In this document: piece after piece, positions 16,902-25,256 of the stretch
Numbering within the stretch: position 1 is the first letter of the stretch
Layout: each line of letters begins with the position of its first letter
Origin: ZLKRG08 sp046091905
GTDB taxonomy: Bacteria; Actinomycetota; Actinomycetes; Nanopelagicales; Nanopelagicaceae
Assembly: GCA_046091905.1 (NCBI GenBank)
Contig: JBJTCN010000028.1
Span: 1 to 47,550 of the forward strand
Direction: 5' to 3'
Length of the DNA: 47,550 bases
The notes under the pieces: generated by a model
Database searches by the model: none
The model's input: the letters and a program-made list of their open reading frames with translations, nothing else
Told to the model about the DNA's origin: nothing
Position numbers and translations under genes: made by a program

Positions 16902-17114
16902 ATGAAGCCAGAGATTCACCCAGAGTACGTAGAGACAACCGTTAATTGCGGTTGTGGCGAATCATTTAAGACTCGCTCAACAGTAACCGCTGGAACCATT
17001 TATGTTGAAGTTTGCGACAAGTGCCACCCGTTCTACACAGGTAAGCAGCGCATTCTTGATACCGGTGGACGCGTCGCGAAGTTCGAAGAGCGTTTCGGTA
17101 AAAAATCTAAGTAG
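16902..17114 (+). CDS. rpmE: 50S ribosomal protein L31 (zinc-binding form)
   Basis: 70-aa large-subunit ribosomal protein. It begins MKPEIHPEYVETTVNCGCGE and carries four cysteines, C16, C18, C38 and C41 (CGC and CDKC), the zinc-binding C+ form of L31. AAGGA precedes the ATG. Its order after rho and before prfA is standard for actinobacteria. A strong terminator follows. Confidence 0.97.
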   Translation: MKPEIHPEYVETTVNCGCGESFKTRSTVTAGTIYVEVCDKCHPFYTGKQRILDTGGRVAKFEERFGKKSK

Positions 17115-17120
17115 CTTTTT

Positions 17121-17170
17121 AAAAGACCGCATATCCCAACGTCTAGTTGGGGTGCGGTCTTTTTATTTTT
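17121..17170 (+). terminator. rho-independent terminator after rpmE
   Basis: Long near-perfect hairpin: AAAAGACCGCA (17121-17131) pairs with TGCGGTCTTTT (17153-17163), with inner CCCAAC/GTTGGG pairing, followed by a T-rich tract TTTTATTTTTATTT. The clearest intrinsic terminator in the window. Confidence 0.9.
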
Positions 17171-17196
17171 ATTTGAATTAGTAAAGGAGGAGTTAA

Positions 17197-18273
17197 GTGA
17201 GCGAGCGTTTTGCATCAGCTAATGAGTTGGTAAATGAATATGCCCAACTCGAAAAGCAGATGGCAGATCCCAGTATTCATGCTGATGCCGGCAATGCGCG
17301 CAAACTTGGCCGCCGTTATGCCCAATTAGGACCAGTGGTCGCGGGATATCGTAAGTGGAAACAGAGCGTTGAAGATCTTGCTGCTGCAAAAGAGTTGGCT
17401 GCAGTTGATCCGGAATTCGCCGCAGAAATTCCTGCGCTAGAAAAGTCCGAAGCGGAAAATGCGGAAATCCTGGAAGAGTTGTTATTACCGCGTGATCCAA
17501 ATGATGATCGCGATGTAATTATGGAAATTAAAGCGGGCGCTGGCGGAGATGAATCTGCGCTTTTCGCGGGAGATTTGCTACGTATGTATATGCGTTATGC
17601 CGAAAAACAAGGTTGGAAAACCGAAGTAATTGATGTAACAGATTCTGATTTAGGTGGCTATAAAGATATCTCGATTGCAATTAAATCAAAGGGCACTCCA
17701 GCTCCTGGCCAATCTCCATATGCAAAATTGAAATTTGAAGGCGGCGTACACCGAGTACAACGCGTGCCAGAGACTGAATCACAGGGTCGAATTCACACCT
17801 CTGCAGCTGGTGTTTTAGTTTTGCCAGAAGCTGAAGAAGTTGATGTTGAGTTAAATATGAATGATGTACGTGTGGATGTTTATCGCTCTTCTGGCCCTGG
17901 TGGACAGAGCGTTAACACCACTGACTCTGCAGTGCGTTTAACTCACGTACCTACGGGAATTGTGGTTAGCTGTCAGAACGAGAAATCTCAGCTACAAAAT
18001 AAAGAGTCGGCACTTCGTATTCTGCGTGCACGATTATTGGCTGATGCGCAAGAGAAGGCAGATGCAGCTGCAGCTGCCGAACGTAAGAGCCAGTTACGCA
18101 CAGTGGATCGTTCAGAGCGAATTCGTACCTATAACTTTCCAGAAAATCGTTTAAGTGATCACCGCGTAAATTACAAAGCCAATAATTTGGATGCAGTTTT
18201 AAATGGCGAACTAGATCCAGTTATTCAATCACTTCTGGATGCTGATAAGGCCGCAAAGCTCGCAGGCAACTAA
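17197..18273 (+). CDS. prfA: peptide chain release factor 1
   Basis: 358-aa class I release factor that reads UAA and UAG. The catalytic GGQ is residues 235-237 in SSGPGGQSVNTT, the stop-codon PxT tripeptide is in RVPETESQGRIHTS, and the N-terminal helical domain is intact. The start is GTG at 17197, decided by an unusually strong AAAGGAGG site (17183-17190) six bases upstream. It is followed with a one-base overlap by prmC, whose product methylates the GGQ glutamine. Confidence 0.97.
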   Translation: MSERFASANELVNEYAQLEKQMADPSIHADAGNARKLGRRYAQLGPVVAGYRKWKQSVEDLAAAKELAAVDPEFAAEIPALEKSEAENAEILEELLLPRDPNDDRDVIMEIKAGAGGDESALFAGDLLRMYMRYAEKQGWKTEVIDVTDSDLGGYKDISIAIKSKGTPAPGQSPYAKLKFEGGVHRVQRVPETESQGRIHTSAAGVLVLPEAEEVDVELNMNDVRVDVYRSSGPGGQSVNTTDSAVRLTHVPTGIVVSCQNEKSQLQNKESALRILRARLLADAQEKADAAAAAERKSQLRTVDRSERIRTYNFPENRLSDHRVNYKANNLDAVLNGELDPVIQSLLDADKAAKLAGN

Positions 18274-19106
18274 TGGTTCGTGATCTAATCCGCAACGCTA
18301 AAGAACATTTAGCCAAAGCTGGATATTCAGAAGTTGATGCCGAGATTCTCTTTGCCCATTTATTGGGGATAAATAGAATGGAGCTACATAATCCAGTGGC
18401 ACTTGAAAATGCCATGGAGAATGTGGGAGATATTGCTGAAGATTTCCATCAATTACTAAATCGCAGACTTTCACATGAACCTTTGCAATATATAACTGGC
18501 GAAGCGCACTTTAGAGATTTAACTTTAGAAGTAGGTCCCGGTGTTTTAGTACCACGTCCCGAATCTGAATTAATGGTTTCATTATTGCTAGCTTTAATTG
18601 AGCAGAAGGAGGGCTTAGTTTCGGTAATTGATTTAGGAGCTGGAAGTGGCGCGCTCTCAATTGCGCTTTCAACTGAATGTGATCGTGTTCGTGCAATTGC
18701 AGTTGAAAAAAGCCCCGAAGCTTTAATTTGGCTAAGAAAAAATGTCGCAAAATATGTGGAAGAGATGCGAGTTGTTGAAGGTGATGTAAAGAATGCGCTA
18801 CCAGGAGTTAAAGCGGACTTTGTAATCGCCAATCCGCCATATGTTCCAAATGATCAAGAGCTACCTCAAGATGTGCAGCGCGAACCAAGTGCCGCGCTCT
18901 TCGGTGGCGCAACCGGCTTAGAAATTCCAAAGATATTTATTGAAGCCGCCGCAAGGCTTTTAAAATCAGGTGGCGTATTGGCAATTGAACATCACGAATT
19001 ACAGGGCAGCGCCATCTCTGGACTACTTGAAGAGATGTTCAAAGATATTGAATTACATTATGATTTAAACGATAGACCTAGATGGACTAGCGCGGTGAGG
19101 AAGTAA
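18273..19106 (+). CDS. prmC: release factor glutamine methyltransferase
   Basis: 277-aa SAM-dependent enzyme that methylates the Gln of the GGQ motif in RF1/RF2. The NPPY catalytic motif is at residues 187-190 (ANPPYVPND). The SAM loop is VIDLGAGSGALSIAL, and the N-terminal helical release-factor-binding part includes EPLQYITGEAHFRDL. The ATG overlaps the prfA stop (TAATG) and its own stop overlaps the next start in the same way. Confidence 0.96.
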   Translation: MVRDLIRNAKEHLAKAGYSEVDAEILFAHLLGINRMELHNPVALENAMENVGDIAEDFHQLLNRRLSHEPLQYITGEAHFRDLTLEVGPGVLVPRPESELMVSLLLALIEQKEGLVSVIDLGAGSGALSIALSTECDRVRAIAVEKSPEALIWLRKNVAKYVEEMRVVEGDVKNALPGVKADFVIANPPYVPNDQELPQDVQREPSAALFGGATGLEIPKIFIEAAARLLKSGGVLAIEHHELQGSAISGLLEEMFKDIELHYDLNDRPRWTSAVRK

Positions 19107-19708
19107 TGCAAGAGATTGATTTAAAGAAGGGCCAATTGGCTAGGCACGTAACTCGCGCAGTCAAAGCAATTAATGATGGTTATGTAATTGCAGTTCCTAT
19201 GGAGAATGCATATGCATATATTTGTAATGCCTTTAATCACGATGCGGTAAGAGCGATGCATGTGCTTCGCGGTGATGAATTAGGTGTCAAAGCTCAAGTT
19301 TTGGTTAGCAATTTCAAAATGGCCGAGGGAATTTCCCGAAACTTAGATAAGCGCACAATTGCATCGATGAAGAAATATTGGCCAGGAAAAGTTACCTTTC
19401 AGGTTTTACCAAGCGCCTTACTTAATTGGGATTTGGGCGATAACAACGAATTAGATGAACTAGCTGTTCGGGTACCTAGCGCACCTTTTGTAAAAGCGAT
19501 TTTGGCGAAGACTGGTCCACTTGCAACGGCATCAGTTGCAAAAGTTGGTCAATCACCAATTACTGCAAGCTTAGAGATTCCACGTGAAGGTATCGAGCTA
19601 CTTCTTAATAATGGCAAATTACGAAAAGGGTTGCCAACTACTGTCGTTCGTACGGTTGCCGGCGCTCATAAGGTATTAAGAGAAGGCGCAGTAGACTTCG
19701 TATCATGA
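19106..19708 (+). CDS. divergent Sua5/YrdC/YciO-family protein
   Basis: 200 aa, in the position where actinobacteria carry the Sua5-type gene (Rv1301 order) that makes threonylcarbamoyl-AMP for tRNA t6A. The fold is recognisable from KYWPGKVTFQVLP (family: RxWPGPxT) and DELAVRVPSAPFVKAIL. Yet the signature motifs are all changed. The usual P-T-E-T-x-Y-G-L reads VPMENAYAYI, the lysine-arginine nucleotide motif (K-x-R-P) reads RGDELG, and S-x-S-A-N reads TASVAK. The length matches single-domain TsaC (about 190-210). It starts at an ATG overlapping the prmC stop and ends in an ATGA overlap with glyA. Either the enzyme tolerates these changes or it has another role and the true t6A enzyme lies elsewhere. 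Confidence 0.8.
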   Translation: MQEIDLKKGQLARHVTRAVKAINDGYVIAVPMENAYAYICNAFNHDAVRAMHVLRGDELGVKAQVLVSNFKMAEGISRNLDKRTIASMKKYWPGKVTFQVLPSALLNWDLGDNNELDELAVRVPSAPFVKAILAKTGPLATASVAKVGQSPITASLEIPREGIELLLNNGKLRKGLPTTVVRTVAGAHKVLREGAVDFVS

Positions 19709-20967
19709 CCGACGCTCGCAAATATGGACCTGATTTTGATCTACTCGAACAGCAAGATCCTGAAATTGCCAGTATCTTGCTTGCTGAAGTTAAGCGCCAA
19801 CAGACCGGTTTGCAATTAATTGCATCTGAAAATTTCACATCTGGCGCAGTACTTGCCGCACTTGGCACACCATTAAGTAATAAATATGCCGAAGGCTATC
19901 CAGGCAAGCGTTATTACGGTGGCTGCGAAGTTGTAGATCGCGCAGAAGAGATTGCAATCGAACGCGCAAAACAATTATTCGGCGCAGATCATGCAAATGT
20001 GCAACCACATTCAGGAGCTTCAGCAAATATTGCGGTCTACGCAGCGTTCACCAAACCTGGCGATAAAGTCATGGCGATGTCACTTCCGCACGGTGGACAT
20101 CTAACTCATGGTTCAAAAGTTAATTTCTCTGGCAAATGGTTTGACATTGTCTCTTACGGAGTTCGCCAAGATACTGAATTAATTGATTATGACGAGATGC
20201 GCGATGTAGCGCTGCGCGAAAAACCTAAGATGATTTGTGCTGGCGCAACTGCATATCCAAGTTTGGTTGATTTTGAAAAGGTACGTCAGATTTGTGATGA
20301 GGTCGGTGCAATCATGTGGGTGGATGCCGCACACTTCATCGGTTTAGTTGCCGGTAAGGCAATTCCATCTCCGGTTCCATATGCAGATGTAGTTTCATTT
20401 ACAACCCATAAGGTTTTACGTGGTCCGCGCGGTGGCATGATTCTTGCAAAAGCAGAGCATGCAGCTGCAATTGATAAAGCAGTTTTCCCGGGAATGCAGG
20501 GCGGACCAATCATGTCTGCAATTGCGGCCAAGGCAGTTGCGCTTCATGAATGCCAACAATCTTCATATCAAAAATATGCAAAGCAAGTTATTACCAATGC
20601 CAAAGCACTTTCAGCAGGACTTGTGGCCGAAGGTATGCGTGCAATTTCTGGCGGCACTGAAACTCATTTAGCGCTTATTGATGTAACTGGCGTAGGCGTA
20701 ACCGGCAAGATTGCAGATGAACGTTGTGGTGCAGCGGGAATTACGCTGAATAAGAATTCAATTCCATTTGATCCAAATCCACCTGCGGTAACAAGCGGAA
20801 TTCGTGTTGGTACTCCTGCAACTACTACACAAGGAATGGGTGTTGCAGAAATGTCTGAGATCGCGAAGTTAATAACTCGTGCGATTAAGAGCGAAGATGC
20901 ATCGGTTAATGCCCAAATCAAATCTGAAGTTCAAGCTTTAGTGGCGAAGTTTCCAATTTACGCATAA
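19705..20967 (+). CDS. glyA: serine hydroxymethyltransferase
   Basis: 420-aa PLP enzyme that interconverts serine and glycine and charges tetrahydrofolate with one-carbon units. The PLP lysine is K236 in TTHKVLRGPRGG; LIASENFTSGAVLAALG, NKYAEGYPGKRYYGGCE and the VQPHSGASANIAVY segment are family hallmarks. The start overlaps the previous stop as ATGA, so it is translationally coupled. glyA at this spot is not part of the mycobacterial version of the cluster. Confidence 0.97.
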   Translation: MTDARKYGPDFDLLEQQDPEIASILLAEVKRQQTGLQLIASENFTSGAVLAALGTPLSNKYAEGYPGKRYYGGCEVVDRAEEIAIERAKQLFGADHANVQPHSGASANIAVYAAFTKPGDKVMAMSLPHGGHLTHGSKVNFSGKWFDIVSYGVRQDTELIDYDEMRDVALREKPKMICAGATAYPSLVDFEKVRQICDEVGAIMWVDAAHFIGLVAGKAIPSPVPYADVVSFTTHKVLRGPRGGMILAKAEHAAAIDKAVFPGMQGGPIMSAIAAKAVALHECQQSSYQKYAKQVITNAKALSAGLVAEGMRAISGGTETHLALIDVTGVGVTGKIADERCGAAGITLNKNSIPFDPNPPAVTSGIRVGTPATTTQGMGVAEMSEIAKLITRAIKSEDASVNAQIKSEVQALVAKFPIYA

Positions 20968-20970
20968 CCT
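20965..20970 (+). promoter_or_regulatory. -10-like box before the wecA-type gene
   Basis: TAACCT overlaps the glyA stop codon and ends six bases before the GTG at 20977, which has no ribosome site. Same spacing as the other leaderless-like starts in the window, so an internal promoter is possible. Confidence 0.35.
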
Positions 20971-20976
20971 CAAATC

Positions 20977-22074
20977 GTGCGTGAATATCTCTTAACCATG
21001 CTGCTAAGCGCAGCTATCTGTTACTTAGTAACTCCTTATGTAGAAACATATGCGCTGCGCTTTGGCGCAATTGCGCGAGTGCGAACAAGAGATATTCATA
21101 CCGAAACCACACCAAGATGGGGTGGGGTGGCAATGTGGTTTGCTGCTTCACTTACCTTTGCGGTGGTTTCACATCTACCGTTAGTAGGTAAATCATTTGG
21201 CCGCGAAGCCCAAGGAATTTTCTTAGCCGGAACTTTCGTAGTGTTACTAGGAATGCTTGATGATCGTTTTGAGCTAGATGCTTTAACAAAATTAGCCGGC
21301 CAAGCGCTGGCAGCTGGAATCATGCTTAGTTTTGGCGTACAACTACTTTGGTTACCAATTAATGGATTGATAACTTTGCCACCGTCTATCGGACAGCTCT
21401 TAACCGTTTTAGTAATTTTGGTGGCCATAAATGCAGTTAATTTCATTGATGGCATGGATGGTTTGGCAAGTGGCGTAGTAGCAGTTGCCGCTACTGCCTT
21501 CTTTACCTTTGCATATGTATTAGCAGTGGTTTATGGCTTTAATCGTGCTGGTGCGCCATCTACGTTTTCAGCAGTATTAATCGGGGTTTGCCTGGGCTTT
21601 TTACCTCATAATGCTTATCCAGCAAAGATTTTCATGGGTGATTCAGGCTCTATGTTTTTAGGATTGATGCTTGGCGCATCTGCAATTACTTTAACTGGTC
21701 AATTTGATCCAAATGCAATTTCATCCGAAGCAACTGGCCCAACTTTTTTGCCGTTATTACTTCCATTTGCGGTACTTGCAATTCCATTAGTTGATTTCGG
21801 AATGGCCGTGATTCGTCGATTGCATGCTGGCCGCTCACCATTCGCGCCAGATAACGAACACCTGCATCATAAATTATTCAAAGCCGGCAATTCTCAACTG
21901 CGAACGGTAGTCATTATGTATTTATGGACCGCTGCTATTGCATTTCCAGTAACAGTATGGGCATTCAAACCTTGGTGGGCGGCACTTTTGGTCGGATTAA
22001 TCTTGGGCGGTACTTCAATTTTGATTACAAAAAGGAAAGAGATAAAGGAGGGGCAAAGTCTTGCAACAAAATAA
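20977..22074 (+). CDS. wecA: undecaprenyl-phosphate GlcNAc-1-phosphate transferase-like protein
   Basis: 365-aa polytopic enzyme of the MraY/WecA family, about ten or eleven membrane segments. It transfers a sugar-1-phosphate to the lipid carrier at the inner face of the membrane, starting a cell-wall or surface glycan; in mycobacteria the gene at this position starts the arabinogalactan linker. Motifs: HTETTPRWGGVAMW, LGMLDDRFELDA (Asp pair), AVNFIDGMDGLASGV, FMGDSGSMFLG and the HLHHKLF histidine motif. The start is GTG at 20977, nine bases after glyA, without a ribosome site. The last 14 bases overlap the next gene. Confidence 0.92.
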   Translation: MREYLLTMLLSAAICYLVTPYVETYALRFGAIARVRTRDIHTETTPRWGGVAMWFAASLTFAVVSHLPLVGKSFGREAQGIFLAGTFVVLLGMLDDRFELDALTKLAGQALAAGIMLSFGVQLLWLPINGLITLPPSIGQLLTVLVILVAINAVNFIDGMDGLASGVVAVAATAFFTFAYVLAVVYGFNRAGAPSTFSAVLIGVCLGFLPHNAYPAKIFMGDSGSMFLGLMLGASAITLTGQFDPNAISSEATGPTFLPLLLPFAVLAIPLVDFGMAVIRRLHAGRSPFAPDNEHLHHKLFKAGNSQLRTVVIMYLWTAAIAFPVTVWAFKPWWAALLVGLILGGTSILITKRKEIKEGQSLATK

Positions 22075-22474
22075 AGATTCAAATTTAGAGATGTTAAAAG
22101 GTTCACTTATTGCTTCTTTCACAGTAGGGGTAATCTCACTTGTTGCATCAACATTGATAGTTGGGAAAACAGGTTTGTTGGGTGCTTTGTTAGCACATTT
22201 CGTGGTGCTGGTTTTCTTTTTAGTGAGCGTAGGTATCGCAATTCTTACTAAAGATGCCTCACCAGTATTTGTGATGGCACTTGTTTTGTTTTCATATTTT
22301 GCGAAATTACTTATTCTAGGTGCAATTATGTTTTTAATTAGCAAGTATGTTTCGGAGGAAAATCTAAATAGAAGCAGCTTTGGCGTGACAGCTATAGTCC
22401 TTACATTTGCCTGGTTAACTGGCGAAGTGCGCGCCTTCTTGAGACTTAAACTACACCTACCACTACCAGAGTAG
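22061..22474 (+). CDS. AtpI-like membrane protein (Rv1303 position)
   Basis: 137 aa with four predicted membrane helices (about 13-33, 39-62, 70-93, 105-125). In actinobacteria the gene at this spot is annotated as ATP synthase protein I or a hypothetical membrane protein. A strong AGGAGG lies upstream of the TTG start inside the 3' end of wecA, so translation is coupled. AtpI-type proteins help assemble the c ring in other bacteria; sequence similarity here is weak and the role rests mainly on position. Confidence 0.75.
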   Translation: MQQNKDSNLEMLKGSLIASFTVGVISLVASTLIVGKTGLLGALLAHFVVLVFFLVSVGIAILTKDASPVFVMALVLFSYFAKLLILGAIMFLISKYVSEENLNRSSFGVTAIVLTFAWLTGEVRAFLRLKLHLPLPE

Positions 22475-22487
22475 TAGGCTTGAACTT

Positions 22488-22673
22488 ATGAAAAGTGAGG
22501 ACAATGCGTTCTGGTCAATCTTTGGATACCTGCTATCAGGGCTATTGATTTGGGGGGGTATTGGTTGGGCACTAGATAAATGGCTCGGTACAACTTATCT
22601 ACTTTTGACTGGATTAGTAATCGGCATCACGGTATCAATATATTTGGTTTGGCTGCGCTTCGGTCGCGACTGA
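22488..22673 (+). CDS. AtpZ/AtpI-family small membrane protein
   Basis: 61 aa with two membrane helices: WSIFGYLLSGLLIWGGIGWAL, then a DKWLGT turn, then a second helix ending in WLRFGRD. This matches the F0F1-ATPase gene-1 (AtpZ) family, linked to ATP synthase assembly or ion supply. It begins 14 nt after the previous stop and precedes the probable main atp promoter. Confidence 0.85.
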   Translation: MKSEDNAFWSIFGYLLSGLLIWGGIGWALDKWLGTTYLLLTGLVIGITVSIYLVWLRFGRD

Positions 22674-22676
22674 TTT

Positions 22677-22705
22677 TTGCCAATTTACCCTCTTACCTTT
22701 AGATT
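22677..22705 (+). promoter_or_regulatory. probable promoter of the atp operon
   Basis: TTGCCA (22677-22682), 17-nt spacer, TAGATT (22700-22705) in the 75-bp gap before atpB, giving a leader of about 37 nt that includes the AGGGG site. Same TAGATT box and spacing as the xylA promoter. Confidence 0.55.
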
Positions 22706-22748
22706 ACCCCCCGTATCTGACTCCACTCTAATTAGGGGAATATAGACC

Positions 22749-23525
22749 TTGAATATGGCCGATGCGAGACCAGGCTTTGTAGCACCTGGCTCAGGCGATT
22801 TCTTCTTCGACCCTATTTTCGGAAACTCGATTTTATTCACCAAACCAGTACTGCTGATCTTCTTATCGGTGCTTCTTATCTCTTCACTTTTCTATCTTGC
22901 TGCGCGCAAAGCTGAAATTGTCCCAGGCAGACTCCAATTTGCTGGAGAGATGGTTTACAGCTTTGTTAGAAATGACATAGGCAGGGATGTAATTGGTCCT
23001 GAGTATAAGAAATTTGTTCCTTTCCTATTCGCTATTTTTACTTTTGTTTTGACCAATAATCTCTTCGGAATTATTCCTTTGATTCAGTTTCCAACTATGT
23101 CGCATATTGGTTTTCCAATCGCATTAACTATTTTTGTTTATTTCACTTTTCACACTGTTGCGATACGTCGACAGGGACTTGGAAACTATTTGAAGCATAT
23201 GCTCTTCATGCCAGGAGTTCCAAAAGTAATGTACGTAATTTTGGCTCCACTTGAACTCGCAACCTACTTTTTAATCAGACCTTTGACACTCGCAATGCGT
23301 CTTTTCGGCAATATGTTTGCCGGACACCTTCTATTAATTCTTTTTACATTAGGTGGCGAATACATGTTGCACGATCAAGTATTTATGAAAGCAATGAGCG
23401 TTTTCTCCTTTGGGTTCTCGGTCGGGTTCACATTTTTCGAGTTTTTCGTGCAATGCCTGCAGGCATATATTTTTACTCTGCTCTCTGCTTTATACATTAG
23501 CGAAGCGCTTTCAGAAGGACATTAG
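22749..23525 (+). CDS. atpB: ATP synthase Fo subunit a
   Basis: 258-aa membrane subunit that forms the proton half-channels against the c ring. The essential arginine lies in RPLTLAMRLFGNMFAGH, and FTFVLTNNLFGIIP and the C-terminal FFEFFVQCLQAYIFTLLSALYI helices are conserved. The start is uncertain between TTG at 22749 and ATG at 22755; AGGGG at 22734-22738 is 10 nt from the TTG and 16 from the ATG, so the TTG is slightly favoured. Confidence 0.96.
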   Translation: MNMADARPGFVAPGSGDFFFDPIFGNSILFTKPVLLIFLSVLLISSLFYLAARKAEIVPGRLQFAGEMVYSFVRNDIGRDVIGPEYKKFVPFLFAIFTFVLTNNLFGIIPLIQFPTMSHIGFPIALTIFVYFTFHTVAIRRQGLGNYLKHMLFMPGVPKVMYVILAPLELATYFLIRPLTLAMRLFGNMFAGHLLLILFTLGGEYMLHDQVFMKAMSVFSFGFSVGFTFFEFFVQCLQAYIFTLLSALYISEALSEGH

Positions 23526-23591
23526 GAATTAATATAGATTTGGTCAAGTAGATGCTTGCTCAAAGTTGTAAATGATGGAAAGGAAAATGAA

Positions 23592-23798
23592 ATGACAGGA
23601 ACGCTCGGAATCGTCGGTTTCGGCTTATCAACAATCGGGCCAGGTGTTGCAACCGGTTTGATCTTCGCCGCTTACATAAGTGGCGTTGCGCGTCAACCAG
23701 AAGCACGAGGAATCCTGCAGCCTCTTGCCTTCTTGGGTTTCGCGCTTGCTGAAGCTCTTGCAATTCTTGGTCTAGTTCTCGCCTTTGTACTCAAATAA
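23592..23798 (+). CDS. atpE: ATP synthase Fo subunit c
   Basis: Two-helix proteolipid of the rotor ring. With the ATG at 23592, placed eight bases after AAAGG, it is only 68 aa, while most c subunits are 72-81; a TTG at 23556 would add 12 polar residues and has no ribosome site. The loop is SGVARQPEARG and the proton carboxylate is E54 in GFALAEALAILG. The Gln and Ser/Thr residues of sodium-type rings are absent, so proton coupling is expected. Confidence 0.95.
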   Translation: MTGTLGIVGFGLSTIGPGVATGLIFAAYISGVARQPEARGILQPLAFLGFALAEALAILGLVLAFVLK

Positions 23799-23852
23799 GA
23801 ATATTAAGTACTGAGTTACGAAAAATAGCCACGGATAATTAAAGAAATCGAA

Positions 23853-24392
23853 ATGATAAATCTAAGTCAGTTGTATAAGTTGGCGGAAGATAACGCACCA
23901 AATCCTGTATTGCCACATCCAGTCGAGATAGTGGTTGGTTTGGTGGCTTTCGCCCTTCTTTTATCGGTGCTTCGCAAAGCGGTTGTCCCGAGGTTCGAAA
24001 AAGCTTTTGAAGAGAGAACCAAAGCGATAGAAGGCGGTATCGAAAAAGCAGAACAAGCCCAATCAGAAGCGAAAGCGGCACTTGAGAAGTACAACGCTCA
24101 ATTATTAAGAGCACAGGAAGAAGCCGCCGAACTTCGCGAAGAGGCAAGAGCACAGGCAGCCAATATTGCAGAAGAGATCAGAGCAAAGGCACAAGATGAA
24201 GCAACTCGAATTGTTGCAACTGCTCAGGCATCAATTGAGGCGGAACGCCAACAAGCCATTACTTCGTTAAGAAATGAAGTTGGCGCTTTGGCGGTTGAAC
24301 TAGCCTCAAAAGTCGTTGGAGAATCTCTAGAGGACCATTCAAGACAATCTCGTATCGTCGAACGCTTCATGGCAGATTTAGAAAAGAACTAG
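23853..24392 (+). CDS. atpF: ATP synthase Fo subunit b
   Basis: 179 aa: one membrane helix near residues 25-45 (EIVVGLVAFALLLSVL) followed by a long charged, Ala/Glu-rich helix that forms the peripheral stalk. Single copy, so a b2 homodimer is expected. It lies between atpE and atpH as usual. Confidence 0.95.
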   Translation: MINLSQLYKLAEDNAPNPVLPHPVEIVVGLVAFALLLSVLRKAVVPRFEKAFEERTKAIEGGIEKAEQAQSEAKAALEKYNAQLLRAQEEAAELREEARAQAANIAEEIRAKAQDEATRIVATAQASIEAERQQAITSLRNEVGALAVELASKVVGESLEDHSRQSRIVERFMADLEKN

Positions 24393-24415
24393 AGAAGAAG
24401 TAATAAGGAAGATAA

Positions 24416-25246
24416 ATGGCAATTCACTTAGGGGGAAGTAGTCGCAATTCTCTTGCTGCAACTAGAGCCTTACTTGATAAATCTCTTTCAGGTTTATCTG
24501 GTGAAGCTGCTGCAGCTCTCTCAAGCGATTTGTTCGTTGTAGTAAATGTGCTAGGCCAGAATGTTTCACTTCGTCGTGCAATTACTGATCCGGCGAGAAG
24601 TGCTGAAGATAAAGGTAAATTGTTAAAGCAACTCTTTGGATCGAAAATTTCAGAGACTGCGCAATCAATTGCTATAAGTGCCGCGGTAAATCGCTGGTCC
24701 TCTCCATCAGACCTGCTGATTTCAATGGAACAAATAGCAATTCAAGCGGAAGCTGGTGCCGCTAATGCACGTGGACATCTGGACCAACTCGAGGATGAAT
24801 TATTCACATTCAGTAGAATTTTGGTTTCCAACCAAGACCTTCGTAATGCTCTAAATGGTAATTCAGATGCAGTGACCGAGAAGAGGGCTTTGGTAAATCA
24901 GGTATTGAAGTCTGCGAGTTCTTCAGCGCGAGCATTAGTGGGACAGATTGTTAATGGTTTATGGGGAAGAAATATCGAAACTGCGCTGGCCGATATTTTG
25001 CATGCCACAGCTGAGCATCGGAATCTCGTAGTGGCAAAAGTTAGTAGTGCGATTGATTTGACCACTGAACAAAAAAACAAATTGGCATCTGCACTTAGTA
25101 AGCAGATTGGTCAGGCTGTTCGTATTAATGTGGAAACTAATCCAAAAGTTGTCGGAGGCGTATCAATTCGCTTCCGTGATGAATTGATTGATGGCACCGT
25201 CATCAGTCGTATGGCCGAAGCAAGCCAAGCGCTTGCAGGAAAGTAA
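24416..25246 (+). CDS. atpH: ATP synthase F1 subunit delta
   Basis: 276-aa OSCP/delta subunit joining the stalk to the top of F1. It is about 100 residues longer than E. coli delta (177), a length seen in other actinobacteria. The C-terminal signature VETNPKVVGGVSIRFRDELI DGT is conserved. Unlike mycobacteria, where b and delta are fused, b is encoded separately here. AAGGA precedes the ATG. Confidence 0.95.
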   Translation: MAIHLGGSSRNSLAATRALLDKSLSGLSGEAAAALSSDLFVVVNVLGQNVSLRRAITDPARSAEDKGKLLKQLFGSKISETAQSIAISAAVNRWSSPSDLLISMEQIAIQAEAGAANARGHLDQLEDELFTFSRILVSNQDLRNALNGNSDAVTEKRALVNQVLKSASSSARALVGQIVNGLWGRNIETALADILHATAEHRNLVVAKVSSAIDLTTEQKNKLASALSKQIGQAVRINVETNPKVVGGVSIRFRDELIDGTVISRMAEASQALAGK

Positions 25247-25256
25247 GGAGAAAAAG

